A stretch of DNA of 64,000 nucleotides from Synechococcus sp. 1G10 (GTDB lineage Bacteria > Cyanobacteriota > Cyanobacteriia > PCC-6307 > Cyanobiaceae), in the NCBI RefSeq assembly GCF_002252625.1, contig NZ_NQKW01000009.1:62001-126000 (forward strand), in the 5' to 3' direction. Position numbers and translations under genes: made by a program. Every line of letters starts with the position of its first letter. Positions within the stretch are counted from its first letter, which is position 1. Positions 42,441 through 51,219 of this stretch are shown piece by piece. Under the pieces are notes generated by a model. It searched no databases and had not been told where the DNA came from. It saw nothing but the letters and a program-made list of their open reading frames with translations.

Positions 42441-44090
42441 ATGTCTCCAGCACACGCCAGAGAGCTTGTCTTCTCGCCGCCGGGGGAAGGGTTCTGGGAA
42501 CTCGACCCCGTTCATTTCCCCCGCCCCGTGAGCCGCTACTGGAGGGAGATCCATCCGGCCGCATTCCGCAGCGGCACCGCTGACTTCGCCAGCGCCTACG
42601 GCCTGCTGTTCAAGGCCCTGGAGATGGCCTACGTGCATGGATTCGCCTACCGGCGGGTGACACCCCTAGCCGAAGCCGAGCTGCCCGAACGCTTCCGGCG
42701 CGCCGAGGAGGTGTTCGGCCAGAAGTTCTGGCGCCAGCAGCTGCAGGAATGGAACGACACCGTGAAGCCTGCGGCGATCGCGGCCCACCGGCAGATCCAG
42801 GCAGTGGACCCGGACGCCCTGAGCGACGAAGACCTCGCCGGGTACCTGCATCGCTGCCGTGACCACCACGCCGCGATGCTGGCCCAGCACATGCGCTACA
42901 CGGCGGCCGCCATCGTTCCCACCGGCGACTTCCTGGCCAACGCCGGAGCCTGGACCGGACTGCCCGCCGGCGAGCTGCTCGGACTGATGCGTGGCACCTC
43001 GCCAGTGTCGGCCGGGGCGTCCGATGAGCTCGCCGAGCTGATCGCCGCGCTGCAACAGGATCCCCCTGCCCGCGAAGCCCTCGAATCCACGGACGATCCC
43101 ACCGCCACCATGGCGGCCCTGCGGACGCGCGATGGAGGCACGGGACTTGCTGTGGCGGCTTATCTGGATCTGGTGGGCAATCGCCTGCTCGATGGCTTCG
43201 ATATCACCAACCCCCGTGCTCTGGAGTTGCCCGACGTGCTGCTGCGGGCCATCCGCGCCGCCCTGACGGCTCCCGCCTCGCCGTCCACGCACAGCGATCG
43301 CAGCGCTGAGGTGCGCGCCCGAGTGCCTGAAGCCCACCGCGACGCGTTCGATGCGCTGCTGGCCGAGGCTCGCCTCACCTATCCGATCCGGGATGAACGG
43401 GGCGTATTCAGCGACATCTGGGCGTCGGGACTGATGCGCCGGGCCGCTCAAGCGGCCGGACGCCGCCTGGCGGAGCGGGGGCTGCTGCACGATCCAGGCC
43501 ACATCGTGGATGCCGGCTTCACCGAGATGCTTGCCCTGCTGGGAGCGCCGACACCCTCGGGTGAAGGCGCTCCGTCGGCCGATGACCTGGCGGAGCGCAG
43601 CGCCTACCGCGGGGCCCACGATGCGCACGAGGTTCCCCCAAGCCTGGGTCCCACGCCTCCACCCCCGCCGGATCCCTCCACCCTGCCGCCGGCCGCCGCC
43701 CGGATGATGCAGGCCAGCGGACTGGCGCTGCAGGCCCTGTTCGTCAGTTCCGAGGCGAGCCATGAGCAGCACCTGTTGCGGGGCCTGGCCGCCAGTCCAG
43801 GCGTCTACGAGGGCCCGGTCCGGCGGGTGTCGCACCCGTCGGAATTCGATCGCATCCAGAAGGGCGATGTGCTCGTGACCCAATCCACCACGGAGGCCTT
43901 CAACATCCTGCTGCCCCTGCTCGGCGGGATCGTGACCGAGAGGGGCGGCCTGCTGTCCCACTCGGCGATCGTGGCGCGGGAGTACGGAATCCCTGGGGTG
44001 GTGGGGACCCGCGAAGCCACCCGGCGCCTCGACGACAGCCAGCGGGTGCGGGTCGACGGCACGGCCGGCGAGGTCACGGTGCTGCCGTGA
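42441..44090 (+). CDS. PEP-utilising enzyme, swivelling phosphohistidine half (RPH-like)
   Basis: This 549-residue protein matches the middle and C-terminal parts of rifampin-phosphotransferase-like dikinases. The N-terminus carries the helical substrate domain marker WELDPVHFPRPVSRYWREI. The last ~110 residues are the swivelling domain with catalytic His507 in RGGLLSHSAIVAREYGIPGV and a closing VRVDGTAGEVTVLP. It has no ATP-grasp domain; that is supplied by the next gene, which overlaps it by 4 bases (GTGA). Together they could transfer phosphate from ATP to a small molecule or pyruvate; the substrate is unknown. Confidence 0.85.
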   Translation: MSPAHARELVFSPPGEGFWELDPVHFPRPVSRYWREIHPAAFRSGTADFASAYGLLFKALEMAYVHGFAYRRVTPLAEAELPERFRRAEEVFGQKFWRQQLQEWNDTVKPAAIAAHRQIQAVDPDALSDEDLAGYLHRCRDHHAAMLAQHMRYTAAAIVPTGDFLANAGAWTGLPAGELLGLMRGTSPVSAGASDELAELIAALQQDPPAREALESTDDPTATMAALRTRDGGTGLAVAAYLDLVGNRLLDGFDITNPRALELPDVLLRAIRAALTAPASPSTHSDRSAEVRARVPEAHRDAFDALLAEARLTYPIRDERGVFSDIWASGLMRRAAQAAGRRLAERGLLHDPGHIVDAGFTEMLALLGAPTPSGEGAPSADDLAERSAYRGAHDAHEVPPSLGPTPPPPPDPSTLPPAAARMMQASGLALQALFVSSEASHEQHLLRGLAASPGVYEGPVRRVSHPSEFDRIQKGDVLVTQSTTEAFNILLPLLGGIVTERGGLLSHSAIVAREYGIPGVVGTREATRRLDDSQRVRVDGTAGEVTVLP

Positions 44091-44905
44091 ACGGGGTCGT
44101 CGCGCTCGAGCAGGCCAGCGAGCTGGCCGCCTTCGGCGCCAAGGCCGTGAGCCTGGGCCAGGCCCTGCGGGATGGCCTGCCGGTGCCCCCGGGCTTCGCC
44201 CTCTCCGGAGCGTTCGTGGATGCGGTGGCCGCGGCCGATGACGCCGCCATCGTCACACTGGTGCAGCAGGTGGCGCCGTTAGCGGGGCCACTGGCGGTGC
44301 GCTCCTCCGCCATCGACGAGGACGGAGCCGCCGCCAGTTTTGCCGGCCAGCACCAGACCCTGCTCAATGTGCTCTCAGTAGACGACCTGGCGGAGGCTGT
44401 GCGCGAAATCTGGTGGTCGGCGAATTCCGACGCCGCCATCACCTACCGCAAGAAGGTGGGGCTGTTCTCACGCCCGAACGTGGGGGTGGTGGTGCAAAAG
44501 CTGCTGGCCCCCGACACGGCCGGGGTCCTGTTCACACGCAATCCCATAAGCGGAGCCGATGAACGGGTGATCGAGGCGAGCTGGGGTCTGGGGGAAGCGG
44601 TGGTGGCCGGCCTTGTGATCCCCGACCACGTCTGCCTGAGCCGTCAGGGCCAGGTGCGCGAGCGCCGGGTGGGATACAAGACGGTGTCGATCCGTCCCGT
44701 CGCCGGCGGCGGCACCGTGGAGGTGGAGCTTCCTCTCGAACTGGTGGAGCGCTTCTGCCTTGAGGACAGCCAGCTGGAGGCCCTGAACCGCCTGGCTGGC
44801 CTCTGCGAGGAGGTGTTCGGGCCGGGACGCGATCTGGAGTGGGCCTTCGAGCGCGGCACGCTCCATCTGCTTCAGTGCCGGGCGATCACCACGGCCAGAA
44901 CCTGA
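44087..44905 (+). CDS. PPDK_N ATP-grasp half of a split PEP-utilising dikinase
   Basis: This 272-residue protein is a complete PEP/pyruvate-dikinase ATP-binding domain: FGAKAVSLGQALRDGLPVPPG, LAVRSSAIDEDGAAASFAGQ, VVVQKLLAPDTAGVLFTRNP and GRDLEWAFERGTLHLLQCRA. In normal RPH and PEP synthase this domain is N-terminal on one chain; here it is a separate protein encoded after the phosphohistidine half. GTG 44087 overlaps the previous stop and the TGA overlaps the next ATG (TGATG), indicating a stoichiometric three-protein operon. Confidence 0.9.
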   Translation: MNGVVALEQASELAAFGAKAVSLGQALRDGLPVPPGFALSGAFVDAVAAADDAAIVTLVQQVAPLAGPLAVRSSAIDEDGAAASFAGQHQTLLNVLSVDDLAEAVREIWWSANSDAAITYRKKVGLFSRPNVGVVVQKLLAPDTAGVLFTRNPISGADERVIEASWGLGEAVVAGLVIPDHVCLSRQGQVRERRVGYKTVSIRPVAGGGTVEVELPLELVERFCLEDSQLEALNRLAGLCEEVFGPGRDLEWAFERGTLHLLQCRAITTART

Positions 44906-45321
44906 TGCGCGGTGCCCCGATCGATGTGCTCGAGCGCGTCCCCCTGTTCCACGACCTCGACCAAGGCGAGATAGGCCAGATCGCCCTGCTGTTCAAGGAA
45001 CGGGATTTCGAGGCCGGAGAAACGATCATCCAGGAGGGCTCGGGCGGCGCAGCCTTCTACGTGATCGAGACGGGCGAAGCCAGCGTCACGATTCAGGGCA
45101 AACCCCATTCGGTCCTGCGGCAAGGGGATTACTTCGGTGAGATCGCCCTAATCGACGAGGGCCCGCGCATGGCGACCATCACCGCCGCCAGCCGCCTCGA
45201 TTGCTGGGGGCTCACTTACTGGGACTTCAGGCCGCTCGTGGAAGCCAACGGCGTGATCGGCTGGAAGCTGCTGCAGCGGATGGCGATGATGCTGCGCGAC
45301 GCCAGGGCCGGGGGCCAATGA
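44905..45321 (+). CDS. Cyclic-nucleotide-binding domain protein
   Basis: This 138-residue protein is a single cNMP-binding beta-roll: LERVPLFHDLDQGEIGQIAL, AGETIIQEGSGGAAFYVIETG, the phosphate-binding cassette GDYFGEIALIDEGPRMATIT with the ligand Glu and Arg, and an ending helix. It has no HTH or enzymatic domain, so it may act as a regulatory subunit. ATG 44905 overlaps the stop of the ATP-grasp gene, which suggests it controls the split dikinase in response to cAMP or cGMP. Confidence 0.9.
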   Translation: MRGAPIDVLERVPLFHDLDQGEIGQIALLFKERDFEAGETIIQEGSGGAAFYVIETGEASVTIQGKPHSVLRQGDYFGEIALIDEGPRMATITAASRLDCWGLTYWDFRPLVEANGVIGWKLLQRMAMMLRDARAGGQ

Positions 45322-45354
45322 AGACCTTGCATCGCCGTTGAACAGAGCTCAGTC

Positions 45355-45505
45355 CTGGATCGGTTCGTTGGAGCTGCGCCCAGACCATTTCGGGCAAGAG
45401 GAAGCTGGCACCGGGGAAGGGGGTGAGGCGAACACCGCTGGGACGGGCGGAGCAGTAGGGCCGGCAGCCAGGACGGGCTAGGTACTGCTGGTAGTGACTG
45501 AAACG
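45355..45505 (-). pseudogene. Decayed 3' fragment of msrA
   Basis: The minus strand encodes HYQQYLARPGCRPYCSARPS followed by a GVRLTPFPGASF-type stretch. This closely matches residues ~195-235 of the intact MsrA at 54126-54884, including the paired Cys of GCRPYC. Nothing of the N-terminal active site (GCFWGAE) is present upstream, so only the last fifth of the gene remains. Divergence at the very C-terminus shows it is not a recent copy. Confidence 0.8.
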
Positions 45506-46339
45506 GGAAGGCATGGCCAATTCTTTGCATCTTGCCCGACTGACGGAGCACCTCCGGCGTCCTGAGGGGCCGATCGGCCTCGGCGGCCAGGCTGGCGGGG
45601 GATCCCTTCCAGGCCGTCGCGTACTTGGTGGGCCTTCTCGAACCTCAGCTTCTCGCCGGCCTCCAGCACCACCAGCCGGCCCTCCAGCGCCCCGGTCTCC
45701 AGCTCCGCAAAGCGGTCCTGAGCTGCCTTGAACCGACTCTGGGAAAGCCTGAAAAATGCTGATCTTGCCGATAAAGAAGTCGTCCCTGGTGTAACGGTTA
45801 ACCGTAAGTTGAAAATTGCACAGACGCCCCACGTAAAGCGAGCTCCAGTCGCCCAGGATTCACTTGCCGGCCGGCAGTCGAACCGTGAACACCATCGGCA
45901 CCCCGGCGCAACTCCAATGGCCGGGCTCGGAACCCTGAGCCAGCAGGGGTTCGCTCCCGCTCAGTCCCTGTGCCTGGATCCAGGGGCCAAGCTCTGCAGT
46001 GGCCACGGGCCAGGTGGTCTGCATTGCACCGGCGCGGGGGTCTCTTGGCCTGATGGGTTCACCGCTGCTGCCGCAGCCCAGCAGCACGCCGCGTTCGACC
46101 TCACAGCTGCAGGTGCAGCAATCGGCGGGTGACCTTCACCATCCCCCACTTCAAAGAAGCCCAGGTCAACGACACCGGCCACCATCCCCGCCGGTCCATT
46201 CCTGCAGCAGGCCCGCCCGCGGCGGGCACGTGCCTGGCCTCTGCCTCAGCGTTGGCCACCACGCTGGTGTCGTCCTCACCCAAGGGGATGAAATGCTGCC
46301 CAACCGGCCAAGCAGGACTTCATAGCCACCAAGTCTGCG
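45506..46339. other. Degenerate region with no supported gene
   Basis: About 830 bases of broken coding sequence. The minus strand shows a protein-like stretch around 45600-45720 (LVVLEAGEKLRFEKAHQVRD) that breaks by frame change, and a 76-codon frame at 45860-46087 ending WSCAGVPMVFTVRLPAGK. Neither has a convincing start or a recognisable family. A 12-bp palindrome ACGGTTAACCGT lies at 45794-45805. The region looks like gene debris between the msrA fragment and the IS3 remnant. Confidence 0.5.
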
Positions 46340-46720
46340 ATGGATCTCACCAAGTCCAGCCGCTGCTCCAGCGCCGGTGAGCCGTTGCTCCGCTCAGACC
46401 CCACCAGACCACGGCGCCGGCTCACGGTGCAGCAAAAGACCGAGATCGTGGAGATCTGCCTGCAGGAGCACCTTTCCTGCAATGACGTGGCCCAGCGGCT
46501 TGGTCTTACCTCCAGCCGCCTGGCGCGCTGGGTGCGCCAGGCCCGCGTCGACCACGGTCAGGCTGGACCCAGGGATCAAAACCTGCTCACTAGCGAGGAA
46601 CGGGCTGTGCTCAACCGGCTCCGCAAGGAGAACGAAGAGTTCAGGAGGGAGAGGGATTTTTTCAGGCTGGCGGCAGCACAAATTGCGAAGGAGCAGCTGC
46701 CGCCGAGAGGTTTCGCCTGA
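46340..46720 (+). pseudogene. IS3-family transposase OrfA (element inactivated)
   Basis: This 126-codon frame encodes an IS3-type OrfA: LTVQQKTEIVEICLQEHLSC, an HTH (DVAQRLGLTSSRLARWVRQA), and a leucine-zipper-like LNRLRKENEEFRRERDFFRL for multimerisation. OrfA itself is intact, but OrfB downstream is reduced to ~55 codons with a stop, so the element cannot transpose alone. Confidence 0.85.
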
Positions 46721-46870
46721 TCGATCAGCTCGCCGGTCAGCACTCCGTCTCCTGGCTGTGCCGGCTGTTGGGGGTGGCCCGCAGCGGCTACTTCGCCTGA
46801 CGACAGCGGCAGGAGGCGCCAGGAAAGCGGGCGGAGGGGAACGCCCGGCTCATGCGTCGAGCTGAGCTGA
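46708..46870 (+). pseudogene. IS3-family OrfB remnant
   Basis: In the -1 frame relative to OrfA, the start of an OrfB can be read (FRLIDQLAGQHSVSWLCRLL then GVARSGYFA). A TGA at 46798-46800 stands where the family usually has Trp. About 20 more family-like codons follow, after which similarity ends, and the DDE catalytic domain is missing. The 229 bases from here to 47099 hold no gene I can support. Confidence 0.8.
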
Positions 46871-47099
46871 GGGACCCCCCGGTTAGGTGGCTTAAGCGCG
46901 CGAGAAGCTTGCTCGATCGCATACCCAACATCGTCAGGCCCTTGGGGCTCTCCCCTCTCCAGGATGGCGATCGGAACGGCCATCTCCTGATATCCAGCTG
47001 GTCAGCAAGGCCGAGCCGGTACGCAGCATCACGGACAGCCGCACGGGACACGGCGATCGGTGAAGCCAGGCCCATGGATCTGACTCCCGGCGTCCGTGC

Positions 47100-47828
47100 T
47101 CAAAGCCCCCGGTTCTGGGGGGCACCTTCGCAGGGAAGGGCATGGGCGCGGGGATCCTTGTCATTCCACGCCAGGTAGGCGGTGCCGGGTTCCGGGCGGC
47201 GCAGGGGAATGGCCGGCGCCACGCTCGGGTTCGTGGGATAACTGCGTCCGTCGTAGCGCAGCTCGGCGTAGTAGCCGGTGCCGGCATCCACCCGCACCCG
47301 GGTGATCAGTTCCTTCCAGCGGTTGTGGCGCCGCTCGGTCACGATCAAGGGATCCTTGAACAAGCTCATCCGGGTGATGAGCTGCAGGCGGCCGGGGCTG
47401 GGCTCGCGAAAGATCAGCAGCGGGCAGCCGCCTGTGCCGCAGAACAGCGTTCCCAACACCTGGGCCACCACCTCGGGTCTGCCATCGCCGTTGAGATCCA
47501 CCCGGCTCCAGGCGTAGCGAGGGGCACGCATACGCTCGCATTCGGCCTTGATCTTGTTGCGCTTCACCATCTCGCCCTCGGCGCTGCCGGGATCGGGGCC
47601 GTGACCCTGGCCGTCGTCGATGCGTACCGGGAAGAGAACCTCCCGCAGGGCTGCCTCAAGGGCAGGGTTGGGCCGGGACTCGGGCGGCACCGAGCGCACC
47701 ACCGTGGGGCTGGCGCGGGTGGGAGTCTGGGCCTGCAGTGGTGGTGCCAGGGCGTTGCTGGCCGCAAGAGGCAGGAGGGGCAGGATGACACGCAGCGAAA
47801 GAGGGAAGCGGCGGTGAAGGCGGTCCAT
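47100..47828 (-). CDS. Secreted hypothetical protein with FG-GAP-like motif
   Basis: This protein of about 242 residues has a signal peptide (RFPLSLRVILPLLPLAASNA then an AQA-type site). The mature part has a calcium-loop-like WSRVDLNGDGRPEVVAQVLG, two nearby Cys (FCGTGGCPLLIF) and a Tyr-rich end. I do not recognise a named family. It is last of four minus-strand envelope genes (49062 to 47100). Confidence 0.6.
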   Translation of the reverse strand: MDRLHRRFPLSLRVILPLLPLAASNALAPPLQAQTPTRASPTVVRSVPPESRPNPALEAALREVLFPVRIDDGQGHGPDPGSAEGEMVKRNKIKAECERMRAPRYAWSRVDLNGDGRPEVVAQVLGTLFCGTGGCPLLIFREPSPGRLQLITRMSLFKDPLIVTERRHNRWKELITRVRVDAGTGYYAELRYDGRSYPTNPSVAPAIPLRRPEPGTAYLAWNDKDPRAHALPCEGAPQNRGL

Positions 47829-47881
47829 CCAGGTGAAGGAAGAGTGAATCTCTTCATACCCCCACCACTGGGAGCCGACCA

Positions 47882-48373
47882 TCACAGATACCCGTAGGCA
47901 TAGGGAGGTTCCTGTCCGTCGCGGCGCTGCAGCAGCCAGGCAGGCCCGGGAAAGAAGCCGGGGCAGCGCACGTACCAGATCCAGTGGTCCACCACCGTTT
48001 CGCCCTGTTCCGGCGGGAACAACCGCGTGCCATCGGCCGCCTGAGGTTCCTCGCCCGCGGGCAGCAGGTGGAAGGCCAGATCGGGATCGCCCTCCAGGCC
48101 CTGCAGGATCACCGCGCGAATCTGATCACCGCTGGCGCTGGCGGTGAGCCCGAAGCTTTCGGGTTGGGAGGTCACCATGACGGCGAAGCCGTCGCGGTTC
48201 GGATCGATCCGGCAGGGCTCGAACAGGGCCGGCAGGCTGCGGCGAAAGGCCTGCAGGGCATCGAGGCTGCCCGGCAGGGCCTGCTGCGCCTGGTGCACCT
48301 CGGCCTCGAAGCGGTAGGCGGGGGGCAGGCCCTGCTCTTGAAGGGATGCATTGAAGTCTGCGGCGTAAGCCAT
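47882..48373 (-). CDS. Hypothetical protein
   Basis: This protein of about 163 residues begins MAYAADFNASLQEQGLPPAY with no signal peptide. It has CRIDPNRDGFAVMVTSQPES and a Trp-rich end (VVDHWIWYVRCPGFFPGPAW). Family not recognised. It lies between two genes for exported proteins, 20 bases after the LprI-like gene, on the same strand. Confidence 0.55.
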   Translation of the reverse strand: MAYAADFNASLQEQGLPPAYRFEAEVHQAQQALPGSLDALQAFRRSLPALFEPCRIDPNRDGFAVMVTSQPESFGLTASASGDQIRAVILQGLEGDPDLAFHLLPAGEEPQAADGTRLFPPEQGETVVDHWIWYVRCPGFFPGPAWLLQRRDGQEPPYAYGYL

Positions 48374-48393
48374 GGGGAGGGAGCCATGGCCAT

Positions 48394-49062
48394 TCACTGT
48401 GGAGGATGCCCAGGCGGCGCAACCTCTCCAGGGGGCTGATCGTGAAGGAACCGGCAGCGAACCGCGCTGCCCTCGAGAGGTTCGAGCCGGATCCCTTCGT
48501 TCTCCATGACGATGCGAAGAAAGGGCGTCCAGTCATCCCGAGGCTGGAGGGAGCTGGCCACCACGAGAACCGTGCCGCGGTTGTCCTCAATGTTGAGCGG
48601 CCCCTCGTGGCTCGAGTGAAGACGCACCGGCCCGTTGCCCCAGGGAGCGGTGTTGCAGACCACCGGGAGTGCCGCAGGGCGCCACTGACTGGCCGCCCGC
48701 CCTGCAAGGGCGGAAAGGATCTCGATCCGCTCGCGGTAGGCCGCCCTCAGGCAGGCGGCATGGCGGTCCGAGAAGGCACAGCGGCTCCTCCTGCGGAACC
48801 ACACCGCTTGCGGTTCAAACCAGTGCAGCAGTGAAGCCGGTACTGACGAGCTGGCGGCTGCCAGCAGCCGGACCATCCTGTGATCGAGAGCCAGCAGAGC
48901 GGGATCGGCACACACCAGCTGATCACTGGCGTAGGTGGGTGTGGAACAGTTCGCAGCGCTCTGCTCCGGCGGTGGAGGCACGGCCGCAGAGCCTGCGCAC
49001 CGGGCCAAGACCGCAACCGCCAGCGCGGCCGGCAGGAACTTGAGCGGAGACACCTCTCTCAC
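48394..49062 (-). CDS. LprI-like lipoprotein
   Basis: This 222-residue protein has a lipoprotein signal (FLPAALAVAVLARCAGS, lipobox LARC) and an LprI/DUF1311-like Cys-containing domain: NCSTPTYASDQLVCADPALL, then CAFSDRHAACLRAAYRERIE. LprI-type domains include lysozyme inhibitors; that activity is not shown here. The C-terminal ~100 residues form a second, unrecognised domain. It is first of the three-gene minus-strand run. Confidence 0.7.
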   Translation of the reverse strand: MREVSPLKFLPAALAVAVLARCAGSAAVPPPPEQSAANCSTPTYASDQLVCADPALLALDHRMVRLLAAASSSVPASLLHWFEPQAVWFRRRSRCAFSDRHAACLRAAYRERIEILSALAGRAASQWRPAALPVVCNTAPWGNGPVRLHSSHEGPLNIEDNRGTVLVVASSLQPRDDWTPFLRIVMENEGIRLEPLEGSAVRCRFLHDQPPGEVAPPGHPPQ

Positions 49063-49080
49063 CGACCGGAACCTGAGGGG

Positions 49081-49305
49081 TCAGTCCCCCTTCCCGCCGA
49101 GTCCCTTGATGGCATCACCGATGGCGCCGGCAGCCCCCTGGACCTGGTCCTTGAGGTCGCCGGCGGCCCCCATCACCTTGGCCTGGAGCTGCTTGGCTTC
49201 ACCTTCCGTTTTGAGGCGATCGTCGCCGGTGAGTTCCCCGGCAGCGGCCTGGAGCTTGCCCTCGGTGTCTTTGGCGGTGGCCCTGATCTTGTCGTCCAGG
49301 CTCAT
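49081..49305 (-). CDS. CsbD-family stress protein
   Basis: This 74-residue, highly charged helical protein begins MSLDDKIRATAKDTEGKLQA and continues AGELTGDDRLKTEGEAKQLQ, the CsbD pattern. Such proteins are abundant under general stress; a biochemical role is not established. It is next to a GlsB-like gene, another common stress gene. Confidence 0.88.
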   Translation of the reverse strand: MSLDDKIRATAKDTEGKLQAAAGELTGDDRLKTEGEAKQLQAKVMGAAGDLKDQVQGAAGAIGDAIKGLGGKGD

Positions 49306-49385
49306 GGTGGTTCGGCAAGAGAACGGTGAAGGGGCACCGGGCTGGCCCGAGCGCCTCTTCCAAGACCGTAGCCAGCCGGATCCGA

Positions 49386-49631
49386 TCAGGCCCGCTTGAG
49401 CACTCGCAGCACCACCAGGAGGATCACAGCGCCGAGGGTGGCCACCAGGATGCTGCCCAGCACACCGCCACCGGCCGCACCGGCGAGGCCACTGAAGAGC
49501 AGGCCACCGATCAGGGCGCCGATGATGCCTACCACCAGATCGCCGATCAACCCGAAGCCACCGCCCTTGACGATCACACCCGCCAGCCAGCCGGCGATGA
49601 CGCCGACGAGGAGAAACCAGAGAACGTTCAT
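49386..49631 (-). CDS. GlsB/YeaQ/YmgE family stress membrane protein
   Basis: This 81-residue protein has three hydrophobic glycine-zipper helices: VGVIAGWLAGVIVKGGGFGL, GIIGALIGGLLFSGL and LGSILVATLGAVILLVVLRV. It is a paralogue of the protein at 27092-27313. ATG 49631 is chosen; the ~36 residues upstream are not family-like. It precedes csbD on the same strand. Confidence 0.87.
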   Translation of the reverse strand: MNVLWFLLVGVIAGWLAGVIVKGGGFGLIGDLVVGIIGALIGGLLFSGLAGAAGGGVLGSILVATLGAVILLVVLRVLKRA

Positions 49632-49902
49632 GGGTTGACCCCTGTAGCTGGATGATGGAATAGCAATGGCAAGGTATGTTACGTTCGTTTGCTTGCCTTC
49701 TTTCTGGAAGAAATCGTTATTCGAGCAGCAAACCTGCACGGTGAAGGCGGTGGTCTCCAGGAGCGATGGTGTGGCAATCGAAATCGTCGCCCTTGCTGCT
49801 GTCAGGCCTCGAAGTGGTCTCCAGGGTCTTCACGATGAGTGCCACCCGACCAGCTCAGGCAAGCAAGCTGTGTAGAACATCGTCATTGGCGAGGCCGGCG
49901 AG

Positions 49903-50175
49903 ATGGTGGCAACCCTGTCTCTGTTGATCGGCCGTCCACTGCTCATCCTGGCCGTGGCTCTGCTGTGGGTCCTGGCGGCCCTGGCCTTTTCCCGCAGCCG
50001 TCAGTCGCTGTTCGCCAACACCTTGGCCTGGCTGGCTTTCGCCTGCTGGGAGTCGCTTGTTCAGGCGATCACGCCCGAGGCCAACATCCGGGTGGATCTG
50101 CTGCTGATCGGTCCTCTGCTCATCGCCCTGGGACTTTGGGCCCTGGTGGCGATGCTGCGAAGCGGGGGGCGGTGA
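49903..50175 (+). CDS. Small membrane protein
   Basis: This 90-residue protein has three hydrophobic segments (PLLILAVALLWVLAALAF, NTLAWLAFACWESLV, LLLIGPLLIALGLWALVAML). It has a GGCGAG site just before ATG 49903. Function unknown; the family is not recognised. Confidence 0.6.
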   Translation: MVATLSLLIGRPLLILAVALLWVLAALAFSRSRQSLFANTLAWLAFACWESLVQAITPEANIRVDLLLIGPLLIALGLWALVAMLRSGGR

Positions 50176-50283
50176 ACACAACCCCTGGGACTCCTCTTGA
50201 ACCACTCGAGATCCTTGCTGCCGGCCCAACCCAGTCCTACAGTCGCATTGATATGTTCACGCCGTATCTTCAGGAGAAGTCTG

Positions 50284-50673
50284 GTGCAGAATCTTGTGCA
50301 GAATGTTGCAAAGTCCACTCATCGCTTCGCTCCTCTGCTAAGCGCTGCCTTGCTGAGTTTTGGTGGGATGTCTGCCGTGCTTCCAGTGCAGGCTGATACG
50401 GTCAAGGCCCGCTGCGATGTGTTTCCGAAGGGTGAGGATCGGGCCACCTCCTCTGGGTTGTGCACCTTTTCACAGAGGCAAGGTTTTGTGAGCATCCAGC
50501 TCAAGAATGGCCAACGCGTAGAGCTGACCCCCGTCGGCAATAAACCCAATGCTTATCACGATTCAAATGGCAAGCCGGCAACGCGCGAACTTGAAAATAA
50601 TGGCAATATCCATATCTACAGACTGGCCAAGCAGTCAATCTTCGTCTACTGGGATACAACCCCCTACAAGTAA
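50284..50673 (+). CDS. Secreted hypothetical protein
   Basis: This 129-residue protein starts at GTG 50284 with AGGAG eight bases upstream. It has a signal peptide (APLLSAALLSFGGMSAVLPV then QA) and a mature domain with two Cys (RCDVFPKGEDRATSSGLCTF) and FVSIQLKNGQRVELTPVG. It resembles small exported cyanobacterial proteins of unknown function. Its AT-richer 3' part differs from the flanking GC-rich genes. Confidence 0.65.
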   Translation: MQNLVQNVAKSTHRFAPLLSAALLSFGGMSAVLPVQADTVKARCDVFPKGEDRATSSGLCTFSQRQGFVSIQLKNGQRVELTPVGNKPNAYHDSNGKPATRELENNGNIHIYRLAKQSIFVYWDTTPYK

Positions 50674-50792
50674 ATCCAGCAATTGAGACTCCTGCTGCCT
50701 GCAGGACTGCCATTCATGACTCAGCGCTTCGGGGACCGAGAACGGTGTATCCTCCCTGATCATGGCCCGCTAAACCGTCTTTATTGCTGAAC

Positions 50793-50819
50793 GGACTGAC
50801 TGGACTGACTGGGCTGACT
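50793..50819 (+). repeat. Three 9-bp tandem units
   Basis: GGACTGACT, GGACTGACT and GGGCTGACT follow one another in the spacer between two plus-strand genes. The run is short, non-hairpin, and may be slippage. Confidence 0.7.
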
Positions 50820-50871
50820 GTTAGGATGCAGAAGTCATCTTCGCATTATGGCCTAACTTAGTCAGGGTAGA

Positions 50872-51219
50872 ATGAAGCTAATAGGATGGTACCAATATTT
50901 GGCCATTGTTGGCTCAGCCTTGTGGGCTGGCACTGGGGCCCTGGCAATTGTCAGCATCGCCTTGAGCCCCCGCAACTGGATACCCAATCTTTTGATGGGA
51001 CTGTTTTTCATTTGCTTTGGCTGGTATTTGTATTTTCGCGCGATCAGCTTCTCTCGCTATTATTCTGCCAGGCCCGCCGATTTTCGCAAGAATCCTATCG
51101 GCCTTCGATTTTTGCGCTTGGATCTACTGCTTGTTTTGCTGTCGTGTCTTGCTGGTGCACTCCTGCTCCTGGCGAGCGGTGGTCGAGTATTCAGAGAGGG
51201 TTATGCCGTCTTTGGCTAA
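50872..51219 (+). CDS. Hypothetical membrane protein
   Basis: This 115-residue protein has three hydrophobic segments (YLAIVGSALWAGTGALAIVS, LLMGLFFICFGWYLYF, LDLLLVLLSCLAGALLLLAS). Codon use is more AT-rich than its neighbours, suggesting acquisition. No family recognised. The decayed IS5 element begins about 20 bases after its stop. Confidence 0.6.
   Translation: MKLIGWYQYLAIVGSALWAGTGALAIVSIALSPRNWIPNLLMGLFFICFGWYLYFRAISFSRYYSARPADFRKNPIGLRFLRLDLLLVLLSCLAGALLLLASGGRVFREGYAVFG

Noticed and set aside
42441-44905. Frameshifted single PEP synthase or RPH gene
   Set aside because: The domain order is reversed relative to the one-chain enzymes and the junction is a clean GTGA overlap, so a simple frameshift cannot explain it.
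45860-46087. Possible lipoprotein (MLLGCGSSG start) on the minus strand
   Set aside because: The Cys is at residue 5 with no signal helix before it and a TGA lies just upstream in frame; the region looks like gene debris.
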